From Chloroflexota bacterium (GTDB lineage: Bacteria > Chloroflexota > JAJPGV01): DNA of 64,000 nucleotides. The position numbers were made by a program, and so were the translations under genes. The notes beneath the pieces were generated by a model. It did not search any database. It saw only the letters and a program-made list of their open reading frames with translations, and was not told the origin of the DNA. Location of the stretch: positions 1 to 64,000 of the forward strand of contig JAJPGV010000041.1 in NCBI GenBank assembly GCA_021325635.1. Reading direction: 5' to 3'. Positions 41,613 through 49,094 of this stretch are shown here, in pieces; within the stretch, counting starts at the first letter, position 1, and each line of letters begins with the position of its first letter.

Positions 41613-42494
41613 CTACTTGAAGGTGATGAGGTCGCTCTTGCTGAGCGTCACCGCGTTGGGCGTCAAGGGCTTGTTGTCGGCGTTTGCCGCTCCGGGTTGA
41701 TTGAGCAGCTGGTATTCCGTCAGGAAGGTGTCGAAGGCAGGCCCAGTCGAGATGCCATCGGTGGCCACAACGGCCGTGATGCCTCGGATGTTGGCTTCGA
41801 AGGTGGTGTACAACACGGCGCCGTTGGCTGCCGATCCCACAATGACCGCGGTCGTGGCCTTGCGCTCCTTGAGCAGGTCTTCGAGATTGGTGCCCACGAA
41901 CTTATCGGCTTTCGCGGTGACCGTGGGCTCACCCGGCTGAGGAGCCACGTCGGGCAGCACGGTGGCGTTGGCCGTGGTGGAGTAGATCACGGGGACCTTT
42001 GCATCCCGAGCTTTCTTGATCAGCCCGGCGATAGTGGGAACGGACGCCATGCAGGCCGGCCGAGACGGGCAAACGGCCGAGTTGATGTCCAGGACCAGCA
42101 ACGCGCTGGCCTTGGCGTCGACTGTCACCGGCACCGGAGCTGGGATGGTGGGCAGCGTTACTGGTCCTGCCGAGGCTGCGCCCGAAGCGGCAGCGCTCCC
42201 GGAGGCGGCAGGCTTTGCCGCGGCGGAGCCGTTGGCAGCGGGTTTGGCCTCAGCGCTGGCCGAGGCTGCCGGCTTGGCCGAAGCCGCCGTGCTGGCCGAA
42301 GCCGCGGGCTTCGCCGAGGCGGACTCACTGGCCGCTGGCTTGGCCGACGCCACTGAGCCCACCGGAGCAGTAGAGCTGGCCGGCGCGCTCGGAGTTGCCG
42401 TGCCGCCGCATGCTGCCAGCAGCAGCCCGAGCGCCGCCGGAATGGTCAACCATTGAGCTCGTGGCCGGAACGCAATCGGTAGGTCTTTCAACAT
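41613..42494 (-). CDS. Isochorismatase-fold lipoprotein lacking the catalytic Cys
   Basis: This is a 293-residue exported lipoprotein: lipobox LLAAC near residue 30, then a 90-residue Ala/Ser/Lys/Pro linker. The rest (about 130-290) is an isochorismatase-like hydrolase fold. The first Asp is in LLVLDINSAV and the Lys in TAKADKFVGTNLEDLL, but the nucleophile segment reads VIVGSAANGAVLYTT, with Ala where active enzymes have Cys (TNGCVL). So it is probably a binding protein or pseudoenzyme. AAGGAGG precedes ATG 42494. It lies beside a solute-binding lipoprotein. Confidence 0.82.
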   Translation of the reverse strand: MLKDLPIAFRPRAQWLTIPAALGLLLAACGGTATPSAPASSTAPVGSVASAKPAASESASAKPAASASTAASAKPAASASAEAKPAANGSAAAKPAASGSAAASGAASAGPVTLPTIPAPVPVTVDAKASALLVLDINSAVCPSRPACMASVPTIAGLIKKARDAKVPVIYSTTANATVLPDVAPQPGEPTVTAKADKFVGTNLEDLLKERKATTAVIVGSAANGAVLYTTFEANIRGITAVVATDGISTGPAFDTFLTEYQLLNQPGAANADNKPLTPNAVTLSKSDLITFK

Positions 42495-42605
42495 AACCCT
42501 CCTTGGTGATAGTTGCGGAGTATCCGGAGCAGCTTCGCTCTCAGTACTAACTCGCACGTGGGTTGCATTGTACAGACCGCTCGGTTGCACGGTCAGGTGC
42601 CGCAA

Positions 42606-43811
42606 TCAGGACCCGATGAGGCTCTGAATGTACTGCACGATCTCCGGCCGCTGATTGATGTAGCTCTCCTTGGTGATCTCTACGTACTGCACGCCCGCTT
42701 TGGGAATGGTGGCATCGAGCAGACCCGTGGTGGGCACGTCCTGGCGCCGGCTGGCATATCCGGAGGCCTTGACCATGGCTTCCTGACCATCCTTGGACAG
42801 CAGCCAGTCGAGGTAAACCTTGGCGGCATTGGGGTGCGCGGCTCTATTCACCGCGCCCACGCCGCCCCAGCTGGCAGTCAGGTACCCACTTTCCTTTAAG
42901 TGGTCAGCCGACAGGAACTCGAGGGGAGCGCCCGTCTTCTTGAGCTGGACGGCCTCGAAGCCGTTGGCGGCGAGGCCGAAGGCGTAGGTGCCGTGCGCAA
43001 CCCAGTCGGTCAGCTGGCGGTCGTCACGGGTGAAGGTGACGCCCTGGTCGAACAGCTGCTTGATGAAATCCTTGCCCAGGCTGGGAGTGACGACCCAGAA
43101 TTGCGCGGTCCCCTGGCCGTTGCCGGGGATACGCGGGTCCAGCATCGCCAGTTTGCCCTTCCATTTCGGGGCGAGGAGGTCGCGATAGGAGGTGATTTCG
43201 GAGAGGTTGACCATGGTTGGGTTGTAGATCGCCGGCGTAGCCACGCCGCCCAGCAGCATGAGCACGTACCTGCCACCGTCGTCCGAGAAGTCGAACTTGC
43301 CGCCGAGCCACTTGGATGGGTTGCCCTCGGGCCCGACGAGCGAATCGGCGATTGGGTCGAGCACGCCGACCTGGGCCATGTGCAGCAGATTGGGCGGCCC
43401 GTGGAGCATGATGTCCACGCCGAACCGGCCAGCCTGTCGCTCGGTCTGGATCTTGGTCTCCAGCTCGCTTCCATTGGCGCCGTTGAACTCGACCTTGATG
43501 TCCGGGTACTGCTGCCGGAAGCCGGTGGTCAGCAGCTCGCTCACGCTGGCGCCCGCCTGGCCGTAGATGACCACGCTGCCCTCACGCTTGGCCGCGGCAA
43601 CGATTTGGTCCCAGCTGGCGGCGCTCGGCTTGGCTTGCGCCTGACCCGCGGAGCTCGCCACGGCTGCCGGCGACCCGCTGGCCGCCGCCGAGGTGGAGAC
43701 AGCCGGCTTGGCGGAGCCGGCGGGAGCCGCATTCTGGCCGCAGGCCGCGAGGAGCAGCGCGATTGCAATGAACAGCCAGGCGGAGACGTAGCCTGTTCGC
43801 ACACGTGTCAT
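42606..43811 (-). CDS. Extracellular solute-binding lipoprotein (Fe3+-type ABC)
   Basis: This is a 401-residue lipoprotein: lipobox LLAACGQ near residue 24, then an Ala/Ser linker, then a class II periplasmic-binding fold (WDQIVAAAKREGSVVIYG, then FRQQYPDIKVEFNGANGSEL). The pattern fits iron(III)/thiamine-type solute-binding proteins. No permease or ATPase is next to it. ATG 43811 is preceded by GGAGGGG; the frame runs open to 44051 but the extension is not like a signal peptide. Ligand unknown. Confidence 0.88.
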   Translation of the reverse strand: MTRVRTGYVSAWLFIAIALLLAACGQNAAPAGSAKPAVSTSAAASGSPAAVASSAGQAQAKPSAASWDQIVAAAKREGSVVIYGQAGASVSELLTTGFRQQYPDIKVEFNGANGSELETKIQTERQAGRFGVDIMLHGPPNLLHMAQVGVLDPIADSLVGPEGNPSKWLGGKFDFSDDGGRYVLMLLGGVATPAIYNPTMVNLSEITSYRDLLAPKWKGKLAMLDPRIPGNGQGTAQFWVVTPSLGKDFIKQLFDQGVTFTRDDRQLTDWVAHGTYAFGLAANGFEAVQLKKTGAPLEFLSADHLKESGYLTASWGGVGAVNRAAHPNAAKVYLDWLLSKDGQEAMVKASGYASRRQDVPTTGLLDATIPKAGVQYVEITKESYINQRPEIVQYIQSLIGS

Positions 43812-43938
43812 GGCAGCGATTCCCCTCCGCCGCCAGGCCGGGATGTGGTCTTTGGGCTGACGGCAGGCACCACGGTAATGGACTCCGGCCTCAATCGCAA
43901 GCATCCGGGCTTCACCCGCAGGCAGCTGAGGCGGGGGA

Positions 43939-45546
43939 TTACAAGCTGGTTCGTTTGTCCAATAGGCGGCGCGCAGCGTCGTCTTCCGCGCCGGATTCGG
44001 ACAGTCGAACCAGCTCCGCGCACTCGTCCGGCCAGCGACCCAGGGATGCACCGTGCCAGGGGGTACGGGGCCGCAGCTTCGGCAGGCCCAGCCGCTCCCA
44101 CACCTCGCGACCGCGGTCCATGTAGTCCTTGCGCGGCAGCGAAACCGGCGGGTAGCTCCACTTTCGGGTAGCGTCCACCAGCATGATCGAGGCGCCCTGG
44201 GGGCTCACCAGGGAGGTGGGGTAGGGGCGGTGTTCCTTGGATTCCTCGTACGGCGCCACCGACTCGTCGAGGCCGGAGGCCCGACCCTGGACGATCTTGA
44301 CGTCCCGATGCGGCTGGCAGCGGTCCACCACCGCCCACAGCACCGACTCGATGTCGTGCGGGTCCACGTCGTCGTCGACGGCGATGGCGATTTTGGGCCA
44401 GCTCGGATCGACGGACATCACGGCGAACAGCGCCTGCCACACGCTGGCGTTGGGGGTTCGAACGCCGCCCACGTCCTGGAAGCTCAGAGCACAGAAGTGG
44501 CGGGCACTGCCGCAATGGTGAAAGGCCACGTCCTTGACGTACGGAATGCCGTGCGATCGCAGCAGGGCCATGATGCGGCCTTCACAGTTGAAGCTGCGCA
44601 GGGTGCTGGACTCGGTGGGCGGGAAGCCTTCGATGACGTCGTGCCAGATGGGATTGCGGCGGTGGGTGATGCCGGTGACCTCGAAGGGGTGCACGCGGCC
44701 CCGCAGCATGACGTGACCGCGGTTCTCGCCGCTGGGCCCGTCCTGGTCCATCGCATCTATCGGTATGCGCCCTTCGATGACCACCTCGGCGGTGGCCGGT
44801 ACAGCCAGATCGACAGTTTCGCAGCGGACGACGGGGATAGGCTCGCCGATGAAGCCGCTGGCCACGTCGAGCTCCGGCAGCCCGTAGGGCACGTCGCTGG
44901 CGGCGACGCAGGGCACGATTGGCGGAGCGCCGACCACGATGGCTACCTCGAGCGGCCGGCCCTGCTGTCGGCACTTGTCCCAATGCATGTGCAGGTGCCG
45001 GGAGGTACGCAGGTTGGCCCGACCGGGACCGAGGATGATGCTGTTGTACATCCCGGCGTTGGTCACGCCCGTATCCGGGTCCTTGCTGAAGACCGCCGCG
45101 GCGGTGATGCGCGGAAACGCCTCCCAGCCGTTGGTGGTGAAGGGCACGGGGAACTCGCGCAGGCCGCCGTGCTCCAGCAGACGGTCGCCGGTATGCACTT
45201 CCTCCTTGACTGGCCCGTCGTTCACCAGCACTGGGGGGATGTGCCTTTCGAAGGCCTGTGCCCAGCGCTCGCGCGCCTCGGCGAGGTCGCAACCCAGGGC
45301 CACGGCGTACATCTCGCGATTGGCGGCCAGCACGGAGGACGCCACCTGGCCGCCCAGCCGCTCGCCATGGCTGACCACCTGCTCGAAGAGGAACCCGAAG
45401 CGCTCGGCTTCATCGATACCGCGGTACTGCCAGCGTACCAGCGGATGCAGCTCCCTGTCCTTGTCGATAGCGTCTGCCACGCGGCGCAGCCTGCCGGCCG
45501 CCTCGAGCGCGCCGAGGTACTCGCGCAGATCTCGGTAATACGCCAT
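43939..45546 (-). CDS. UbiD family decarboxylase
   Basis: This is a 535-residue UbiD-family enzyme. UbiD decarboxylates aromatic or unsaturated acids with prenylated FMN. The motifs NAGMYNSIILGP, LHMHWDKCRQQGRPLEVAIV and DQDGPSGENRGHVM (the region of the usual GPFGE-x2-GY) are present. No ubiX is nearby to make the cofactor. Substrate is unknown. ATG 45546 follows GAGGGGG; an apparent extension to 45765 is a reading of a truncated tRNA-Ser copy and is rejected. Confidence 0.92.
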   Translation of the reverse strand: MAYYRDLREYLGALEAAGRLRRVADAIDKDRELHPLVRWQYRGIDEAERFGFLFEQVVSHGERLGGQVASSVLAANREMYAVALGCDLAEARERWAQAFERHIPPVLVNDGPVKEEVHTGDRLLEHGGLREFPVPFTTNGWEAFPRITAAAVFSKDPDTGVTNAGMYNSIILGPGRANLRTSRHLHMHWDKCRQQGRPLEVAIVVGAPPIVPCVAASDVPYGLPELDVASGFIGEPIPVVRCETVDLAVPATAEVVIEGRIPIDAMDQDGPSGENRGHVMLRGRVHPFEVTGITHRRNPIWHDVIEGFPPTESSTLRSFNCEGRIMALLRSHGIPYVKDVAFHHCGSARHFCALSFQDVGGVRTPNASVWQALFAVMSVDPSWPKIAIAVDDDVDPHDIESVLWAVVDRCQPHRDVKIVQGRASGLDESVAPYEESKEHRPYPTSLVSPQGASIMLVDATRKWSYPPVSLPRKDYMDRGREVWERLGLPKLRPRTPWHGASLGRWPDECAELVRLSESGAEDDAARRLLDKRTSL

Positions 45547-45632
45547 TTTCGAGCCCCCTCGCTCCTGCAGGAACTGGCCCGCCAGAGCCATCCTCGGGCA
45601 GGTCGCCCTAGAGTAGCAAAGAACGTCACTGC

Positions 45633-45647
45633 ACAAGCAGGCGTCTA
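45633..45647. repeat. 15-bp cassette-end repeat, copy A
   Basis: ACAAGCAGGCGTCTA, also found at 46974-46988 and 48889-48903 and in variant form at 46741-46756. It lies 55 bp before the tRNA-Ser 3' end copy, as do copies B and C. Confidence 0.85.
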
Positions 45648-45677
45648 ACAGCCTTGTAGTGGCTCTGATCGGCCCAT

Positions 45678-45725
45678 TTTGAGCTTGCGGAGGGAGAGGG
45701 ATTCGAACCCCCGGAGCTTTCGCTC
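45678..45725. repeat. Truncated tRNA-Ser 3' end, copy A (outer attachment site)
   Basis: 48 bp identical to 48934-48981, that is the tRNA 3' flank plus the acceptor, T arm and variable arm. It stops in the variable arm and continues as unrelated DNA. Not a functional tRNA. Confidence 0.9.
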
Positions 45726-45767
45726 GGATCGGACCAAAGGTGTGACGAGCTGTTCGACGTGCCACGG

Positions 45768-46157
45768 TCAGCGAGCGGCAACCAGCACTCGGTGCTCGCC
45801 ATCGACAATCGTCTGCGCATTGTCGGCCGTCTCCGCTGCTTTGGTGACCCAGCTGTCCTTCTGGTTCGTCGGGCTGATGTCCACCAGGAACTCAAGCCCG
45901 AGCGTCCTCGACAGGTGGATCAGGGTGTCCATAGAAGGATTGTGGTCGCCCGCCTCAAGGCGGGCGATGGCGGGCTGTTTCATGCCGAGCTTCGCGGCCA
46001 GTTGACGCTGTGAAAGCTCATGCTCGACGCGGTAGCCGACAACACGAATGGCTACCGCGCGGGCCAGGGCGCTTCGCTCCCAGCGCTCACGAAATGCAGG
46101 ATCCCGAAGCTGATCCTTCAGTACTTCTGACCAAGGAACGGTCAGTGGTGATGCCAT
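45768..46157 (-). CDS. HigA-type XRE antitoxin
   Basis: This is a 129-residue protein with an XRE helix-turn-helix near residues 45-95: HELSQRQLAAKLGMKQPAIA, then RLEAGDHNPSMDTLIHLSRTLG. It directly follows the toxin gene with a 3-bp gap, the toxin-first order usual for higBA. It would bind the toxin and repress the operon. Residues 96-129 are a short, variable tail. Cargo of the distal cassette. Confidence 0.9.
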   Translation of the reverse strand: MASPLTVPWSEVLKDQLRDPAFRERWERSALARAVAIRVVGYRVEHELSQRQLAAKLGMKQPAIARLEAGDHNPSMDTLIHLSRTLGLEFLVDISPTNQKDSWVTKAAETADNAQTIVDGEHRVLVAAR

Positions 46158-46160
46158 CTG

Positions 46161-46502
46161 TCATTCGTCTCCCATCTGCTGCGCTCGAATGGCACTGAGC
46201 CGTTCAAGGGCTACGGCGACTGCGCGATTGAAGCCCCGCTTATCGACCTTCGCCTCGGGTCCAATCGCTGCTACTACCAACGTGTCTCCAATCCGCCCAT
46301 AGAAGGCCCGCCACGGACTGCGTCCAGCCCTCGGTCGCAGCTCCCTCAGGTCCTCACTGCCCTTCACAGCGCTCTGATGCGGGAAGGCCAAACGCGTGCC
46401 AAGCGCCTCCAGCTTCTCAACAGCATTATTCAGTGCATCTCGTTCCGCGGCTGGTAGTTCCAGCAACTCGGCTCGTGCCGCTATGTGGAATTCGACCCGC
46501 AT
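46161..46502 (-). CDS. HigB/RelE (Gp49-like) toxin
   Basis: This is a 113-residue RelE-superfamily toxin: it starts MRVEFHIAARAELLELP and contains LRELRPRAGRSPWRAFYGR, then TLVVAAIG and the C-terminal FNRAVAVALERL. Such toxins cleave mRNA on the ribosome. ATG 46502 is chosen; a partial dyad TGATATCA lies just upstream and may be the operator. The extension to 46637 would run through a decayed gene and is rejected. Confidence 0.88.
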   Translation of the reverse strand: MRVEFHIAARAELLELPAAERDALNNAVEKLEALGTRLAFPHQSAVKGSEDLRELRPRAGRSPWRAFYGRIGDTLVVAAIGPEAKVDKRGFNRAVAVALERLSAIRAQQMGDE

Positions 46503-46534
46503 ACTGATGATATCAACTCTGTTATCGGTACTGG

Positions 46535-46720
46535 CTTCCGCTTCCGACCCGAGAAGTATCCCTTGTGATTGGCGCGGAAGCGCGCTTGCGCCTGCCGGTT
46601 TGCTTCGCGCCGTCCGCAGGCAAGGCAGGGCCCCCAAAGCGCTGGCACTGTGTCACAGCCAGCGCGGCGAGTTCCGGCCAGGCGCGCGCCCGGTTTTCGG
46701 CCCAGATCACGATTCCCAGG
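46535..46720 (-). pseudogene. Decayed copy of the zinc-ribbon gene
   Basis: On the minus strand a 28-codon stretch (46618 to 46535) reads CGRREANRQAQARFRANHK then GYFSGRKRK, matching the C-terminus of the intact gene at 48394-48837 (CGRAAANRAAQARFRANHK, GYFSRRNRK). Upstream traces (CQRFGGP, PCLAC) sit in other frames. It has no complete reading frame and lies at the same place relative to the cassette end as the intact gene. It runs into the toxin promoter. Confidence 0.75.
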
Positions 46721-46740
46721 CCGGCTCTCAGCGTTGCCCT

Positions 46741-46756
46741 ACAAGCAGGCGGTGTA
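46741..46756. repeat. 15-16 bp cassette-end repeat, copy B (variant)
   Basis: ACAAGCAGGCGGTGTA, a variant of the repeat. It starts 55 bp before the tRNA-Ser 3' copy at 46796. Confidence 0.75.
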
Positions 46757-46795
46757 GCGTTCGCTGCCTGAGCCGGACGGCCCATTTTGATCTTG

Positions 46796-46846
46796 CGGAG
46801 GGAGAGGCATTCGAACCCCCGGAGCTTTCGCTCAGCGGTTTTCAAG
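46796..46846. repeat. Truncated tRNA-Ser 3' half, copy B (internal attachment site)
   Basis: 51 bp matching 48944-48994 with one mismatch (at 46808). It includes the acceptor, T arm, variable arm and anticodon-stem 3' side and ends in the anticodon loop. This is a junction typical of tyrosine recombinase targets in tRNA genes. Confidence 0.9.
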
Positions 46847-46955
46847 TTCGAAATTTTATGTCTAGCGGTATCCCCGAACGTCCCTGATTGAGCTTGTGCT
46901 GTTGACGTAATGTCCCGACTCGTCCAGTGATTTCTAGCTCTGTCCGGGGGCGTTC

Positions 46956-46988
46956 TGCTACACGATTTGCTACACAAGCAGGCGTCTA
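46956..46988. repeat. Direct repeats TGCTACAC and copy D of the 15-bp repeat
   Basis: TGCTACAC occurs at 46956-46963 and 46968-46975, merging into ACAAGCAGGCGTCTA at 46974-46988. The stop codon of the DUF2971 gene lies in the repeat. This looks like a recombinase arm-type or old cassette-end site. Confidence 0.6.
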
Positions 46989-47753
46989 TCTCATGAGGAT
47001 GTCGCTGCGAATTACCGTCTGGGCGAGGCCGTATCTCGCGACCAGCGATTGGACGTCATCGCAAAACCAACTAGGGGATCGTGGCGAAACATAGATGCTT
47101 TCAATGAGCGTCGTCAAATCTACCTCCACATAGGCTCCTTGCCAGGCTAGTTGGGTGGTCTCGTCCTCAGCCATGTAAATGGTCGCAGCCCGGAGTTCAC
47201 GTTCATACTCATAACTCTTGCCCTTGTAAATGCTGGGGTAGAACACGTTTGGAACCATGTGGCCGGTTTCCTCTTGAACCCGAGCCAGGCGCGCCCCTTC
47301 GCGTTGAAGGTCAATGTATTTCACGACGCCAACGTGGACATCCGTGGGAGCCGGTTGAAAGCTCTGCGCCAGGCGCTGAAATGTGCTCCTAATGGCTACT
47401 GAGTGGGATGGCCCGCTGTAAATCGCCCACATCGCTGCAGATTCCACTTCATTCATGTGCCAGCAGTTCACCGCTATCTGGGTACGGGCGACGGCATACA
47501 GCATCCTGAGTTGAAGTTCGACGTTTCTGACTTTTTCGGGATCGGATCTCCACGCGCCATCGAAGCCATCGAGTATGGTCTTGAGCGCAGCCTCCGAGAC
47601 GAATCCTTCTCGGGCATCGCTCATGTGGTCCAGGCGGGCGAAATAGAGGGCGCGACGCTCAAGAAGGGAAATGAATTTGGCTAGGCTGACGTAGCGCCAA
47701 ACCGGCGTATTCGGCTCGTCAGGCGGTTCGAATATGGGTGACTCTGTGTACAT
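46986..47753 (-). CDS. DUF2971 domain protein
   Basis: This is a 255-residue protein matching the DUF2971 family: VWRYVSLAKFISLLERRALYFARLD split by a turn, then NCWHMNEVESAAMW and a VAIRSTFQRLAQSF segment. The reaction is unknown; members often sit in accessory regions and next to toxins or defence genes. The stop codon lies in the copy D repeat. It is the first cargo gene of the inner cassette. Confidence 0.87.
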   Translation of the reverse strand: MYTESPIFEPPDEPNTPVWRYVSLAKFISLLERRALYFARLDHMSDAREGFVSEAALKTILDGFDGAWRSDPEKVRNVELQLRMLYAVARTQIAVNCWHMNEVESAAMWAIYSGPSHSVAIRSTFQRLAQSFQPAPTDVHVGVVKYIDLQREGARLARVQEETGHMVPNVFYPSIYKGKSYEYERELRAATIYMAEDETTQLAWQGAYVEVDLTTLIESIYVSPRSPSWFCDDVQSLVARYGLAQTVIRSDILMR

Positions 47754-47852
47754 CTTTCAAGCAAGCAATCGGGGAGCATGCAGCCTGTTCAGTTCGTTGA
47801 TTCACCCAGTCGCGGACCTGCCGGTGATGACCTACTTCTTGGTTGGGTGTAG

Positions 47853-48170
47853 TTAGTCGGTGGGCGAGCCGAAAAGGCGGGCCACAGAAATGTCCTCGTC
47901 CACCTCCGGCCAGTGAATACCGATACCGCGGCCCAACAACCGCCAATTAGCGCGCTGTTCAGCCGTCGCGTTCGCTAGACGTGGAAATCGTGACAAGGGG
48001 ACGCCCAGCTCCCGACCGTCGTCTGCCTCCACCCAAAGCTTTTCCCCGTCGATGCGTACGGCAACCGCATGTGGCTCCGGGATGTGCCCGAAGCTCGGTG
48101 TTTCGGCCTTGACTGACTTGCCGTTAGCGACCGCTGTCCGGCTCGCTCGCTTGTTCCCGGTGGTACTCAT
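47853..48170 (-). CDS. DUF2442 protein
   Basis: This is a 105-residue protein with the DUF2442 pattern: PHAVAVRIDGEKLWVEADDG, then VPLSRFPRLANATAEQRANWRL and IHWPEVDEDISVARLF. DUF2442 and DUF4160 genes occur in pairs in many genomes and are thought of as a toxin-antitoxin-like unit. Its 5' end overlaps the DUF4160 gene by 47 bp. Molecular function unknown. Confidence 0.92.
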   Translation of the reverse strand: MSTTGNKRASRTAVANGKSVKAETPSFGHIPEPHAVAVRIDGEKLWVEADDGRELGVPLSRFPRLANATAEQRANWRLLGRGIGIHWPEVDEDISVARLFGSPTD

Positions 48171-48387
48171 TCCATGCCTTCAACATCTGCTCGCGATTTG
48201 TCGCAATGATCTCGCGCAGCACCCGTAATTGTGGCGCACTCAGCCCTTCGCTGTAGTCAAGGGAGCCGTCCGTTAACCAGACCTTAGCTTCGCCGTCTCC
48301 GTGCTCAATGTGGACATGTGCCGGCTCCTGGCGCTCATCGCTGAAGAAATGAAACCGGAATCCGTGCTCCCGGTGAACCGTCGGCAT
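48124..48387 (-). CDS. DUF4160 protein
   Basis: This is an 87-residue DUF4160 protein, with the diagnostic RFHFFSDERQEPAHVHIEHG and KVWLTDGSLDYSEGLSAPQ. It is translated with the downstream DUF2442 gene. Taken with DUF2442 it fits a two-gene accessory unit carried by the inner cassette. Confidence 0.93.
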   Translation of the reverse strand: MPTVHREHGFRFHFFSDERQEPAHVHIEHGDGEAKVWLTDGSLDYSEGLSAPQLRVLREIIATNREQMLKAWNEYHREQASEPDSGR

Positions 48388-48393
48388 GCCGGC

Positions 48394-48837
48394 TCAGGCT
48401 ACTCGCCGAACACCCTTAGACTCGGCCTTTCGATTTCGCCGCGAAAAGTAGCCCTTGTGATTCGCCCGGAAGCGCGCTTGCGCTGCCCGGTTGGCAGCGG
48501 CACGGCCGCACTTCACGCAGTAATGCCTCATTCCCGGCGTCGGTTGCCGTTTCGGGGCGAAGGGCGCGCCGCAACCGGCGCACTTTACAAATCCTGCTGT
48601 CCCTGTCATCGCGAATACCAGCTCGGTCATCAGTGCGGCGAACAGGTGCCGTCCGCCGAGCTTGAGCCCCAAGTTATTCGTGTCCCAATCCCAGTGGATT
48701 TCGAGCCCCACATGCCCAACCTCTGTGAACAGGTAATCGACGACGTGCGGCAGCAAGATGCGCTGCCACTCGACTGAACCCTCGTCAGCATCGTCCGGCG
48801 AGTTCGTTACCCGGGAGGTCGGACCGATTGGGCTCAC
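48394..48837 (-). CDS. Small zinc-ribbon protein at cassette end (CGNR-like)
   Basis: This is a 147-residue protein. The C-terminal half has paired cysteines CAGC and CVKC around a short spacer, followed by CGRAAANRAAQARFRANHK, like zinc-ribbon or CGNR-type nucleic-acid-binding domains. The N-terminal half has no known motif. Its remnant occurs in the other cassette at the corresponding place beside the cassette-end repeat, so it belongs to the mobile unit and not to the cargo. I infer a DNA-binding role in movement or regulation; this is not shown. Confidence 0.7.
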   Translation of the reverse strand: MSPIGPTSRVTNSPDDADEGSVEWQRILLPHVVDYLFTEVGHVGLEIHWDWDTNNLGLKLGGRHLFAALMTELVFAMTGTAGFVKCAGCGAPFAPKRQPTPGMRHYCVKCGRAAANRAAQARFRANHKGYFSRRNRKAESKGVRRVA

Positions 48838-48888
48838 CGCTTTGTCCCAATCCTCTCCTCGGCGGAGCCCGATTTGCCCTCCCGCTAC

Positions 48889-48903
48889 ACAAGCAGGCGT
48901 CTA
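48889..48903. repeat. 15-bp cassette-end repeat, copy C
   Basis: ACAAGCAGGCGTCTA, identical to copies A and D, starting 55 bp before the 3' end of the intact tRNA-Ser. Confidence 0.85.
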
Positions 48904-48943
48904 AAGGCTGTAAGTAGGCCCGAAACGGCCGGATTTGAGCTTG

Positions 48944-49026
48944 CGGAGGGAGAGGGATTCGAACCCCCGGAGCTTTCGCTCAGCGGTTTTCAAGACCGCC
49001 ACCATAAACCACTCGGACATCCCTCC
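48944..49026 (-). tRNA. tRNA-Ser (anticodon TGA)
   Basis: The minus strand folds as a class II tRNA: acceptor GGAGGGA/TCCCTCC, anticodon stem GCGGT/ACCGC with loop CTTGAAA (anticodon TGA), long variable arm, and T-loop GTTCGAATC. CCA is not encoded. It is the intact copy; its 3' half is repeated twice further down the same strand. Confidence 0.94.
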
Positions 49027-49082
49027 GGGTTTACCTTTTAGAGAGTACTGCGCCGCGGGGGTGGGTCAAGTCGGCTTCTCGA

Positions 49083-49088
49083 TACACT
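49083..49088 (+). promoter_or_regulatory. -10 of the two-component operon (leaderless)
   Basis: TACACT ends six bases before GTG 49095, so transcription would begin at the start codon. There is no ribosome binding site. Confidence 0.55.
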
Positions 49089-49094
49089 TGTCCC

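Larger units (their letters stand above)
45678..48943. mobile_element. tRNA-Ser-associated two-cassette island without integrase
   Basis: The island occupies the DNA between the UbiD gene and the intact tRNA-Ser. Three tRNA 3' ends (45678-45725, 46796-46846, and the intact 48944-49026) divide it into two cassettes of about 1.1 and 2.1 kb. Each cassette carries small accessory genes of toxin-antitoxin or unknown type, a terminal zinc-ribbon gene (decayed in one) and a 15-16 bp repeat 55 bp from the tRNA end. No integrase or transposase is seen, so mobilisation in trans is inferred. Confidence 0.6.

Noticed and set aside
44053-45648. Plus-strand ORF of 531 residues
   Set aside because: Antisense to the well-supported UbiD gene; no motif.
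45688-45725. Second tRNA-Ser gene
   Set aside because: Only the 3' part is present; it lacks the anticodon arm, D arm and 5' acceptor strand. The copy at 46796-46846 is likewise only the 3' half.
45546-45765. Longer UbiD start at 45765
   Set aside because: The extra residues are a translation of the tRNA-Ser fragment and the 15-bp repeat; ATG 45546 has a ribosome binding site and fits the family start.
46522-46977. Minus-strand ORF of 151 residues over the internal tRNA copy
   Set aside because: It reads through the truncated tRNA and the decayed zinc-ribbon gene in mixed frames, so it is not a real gene.
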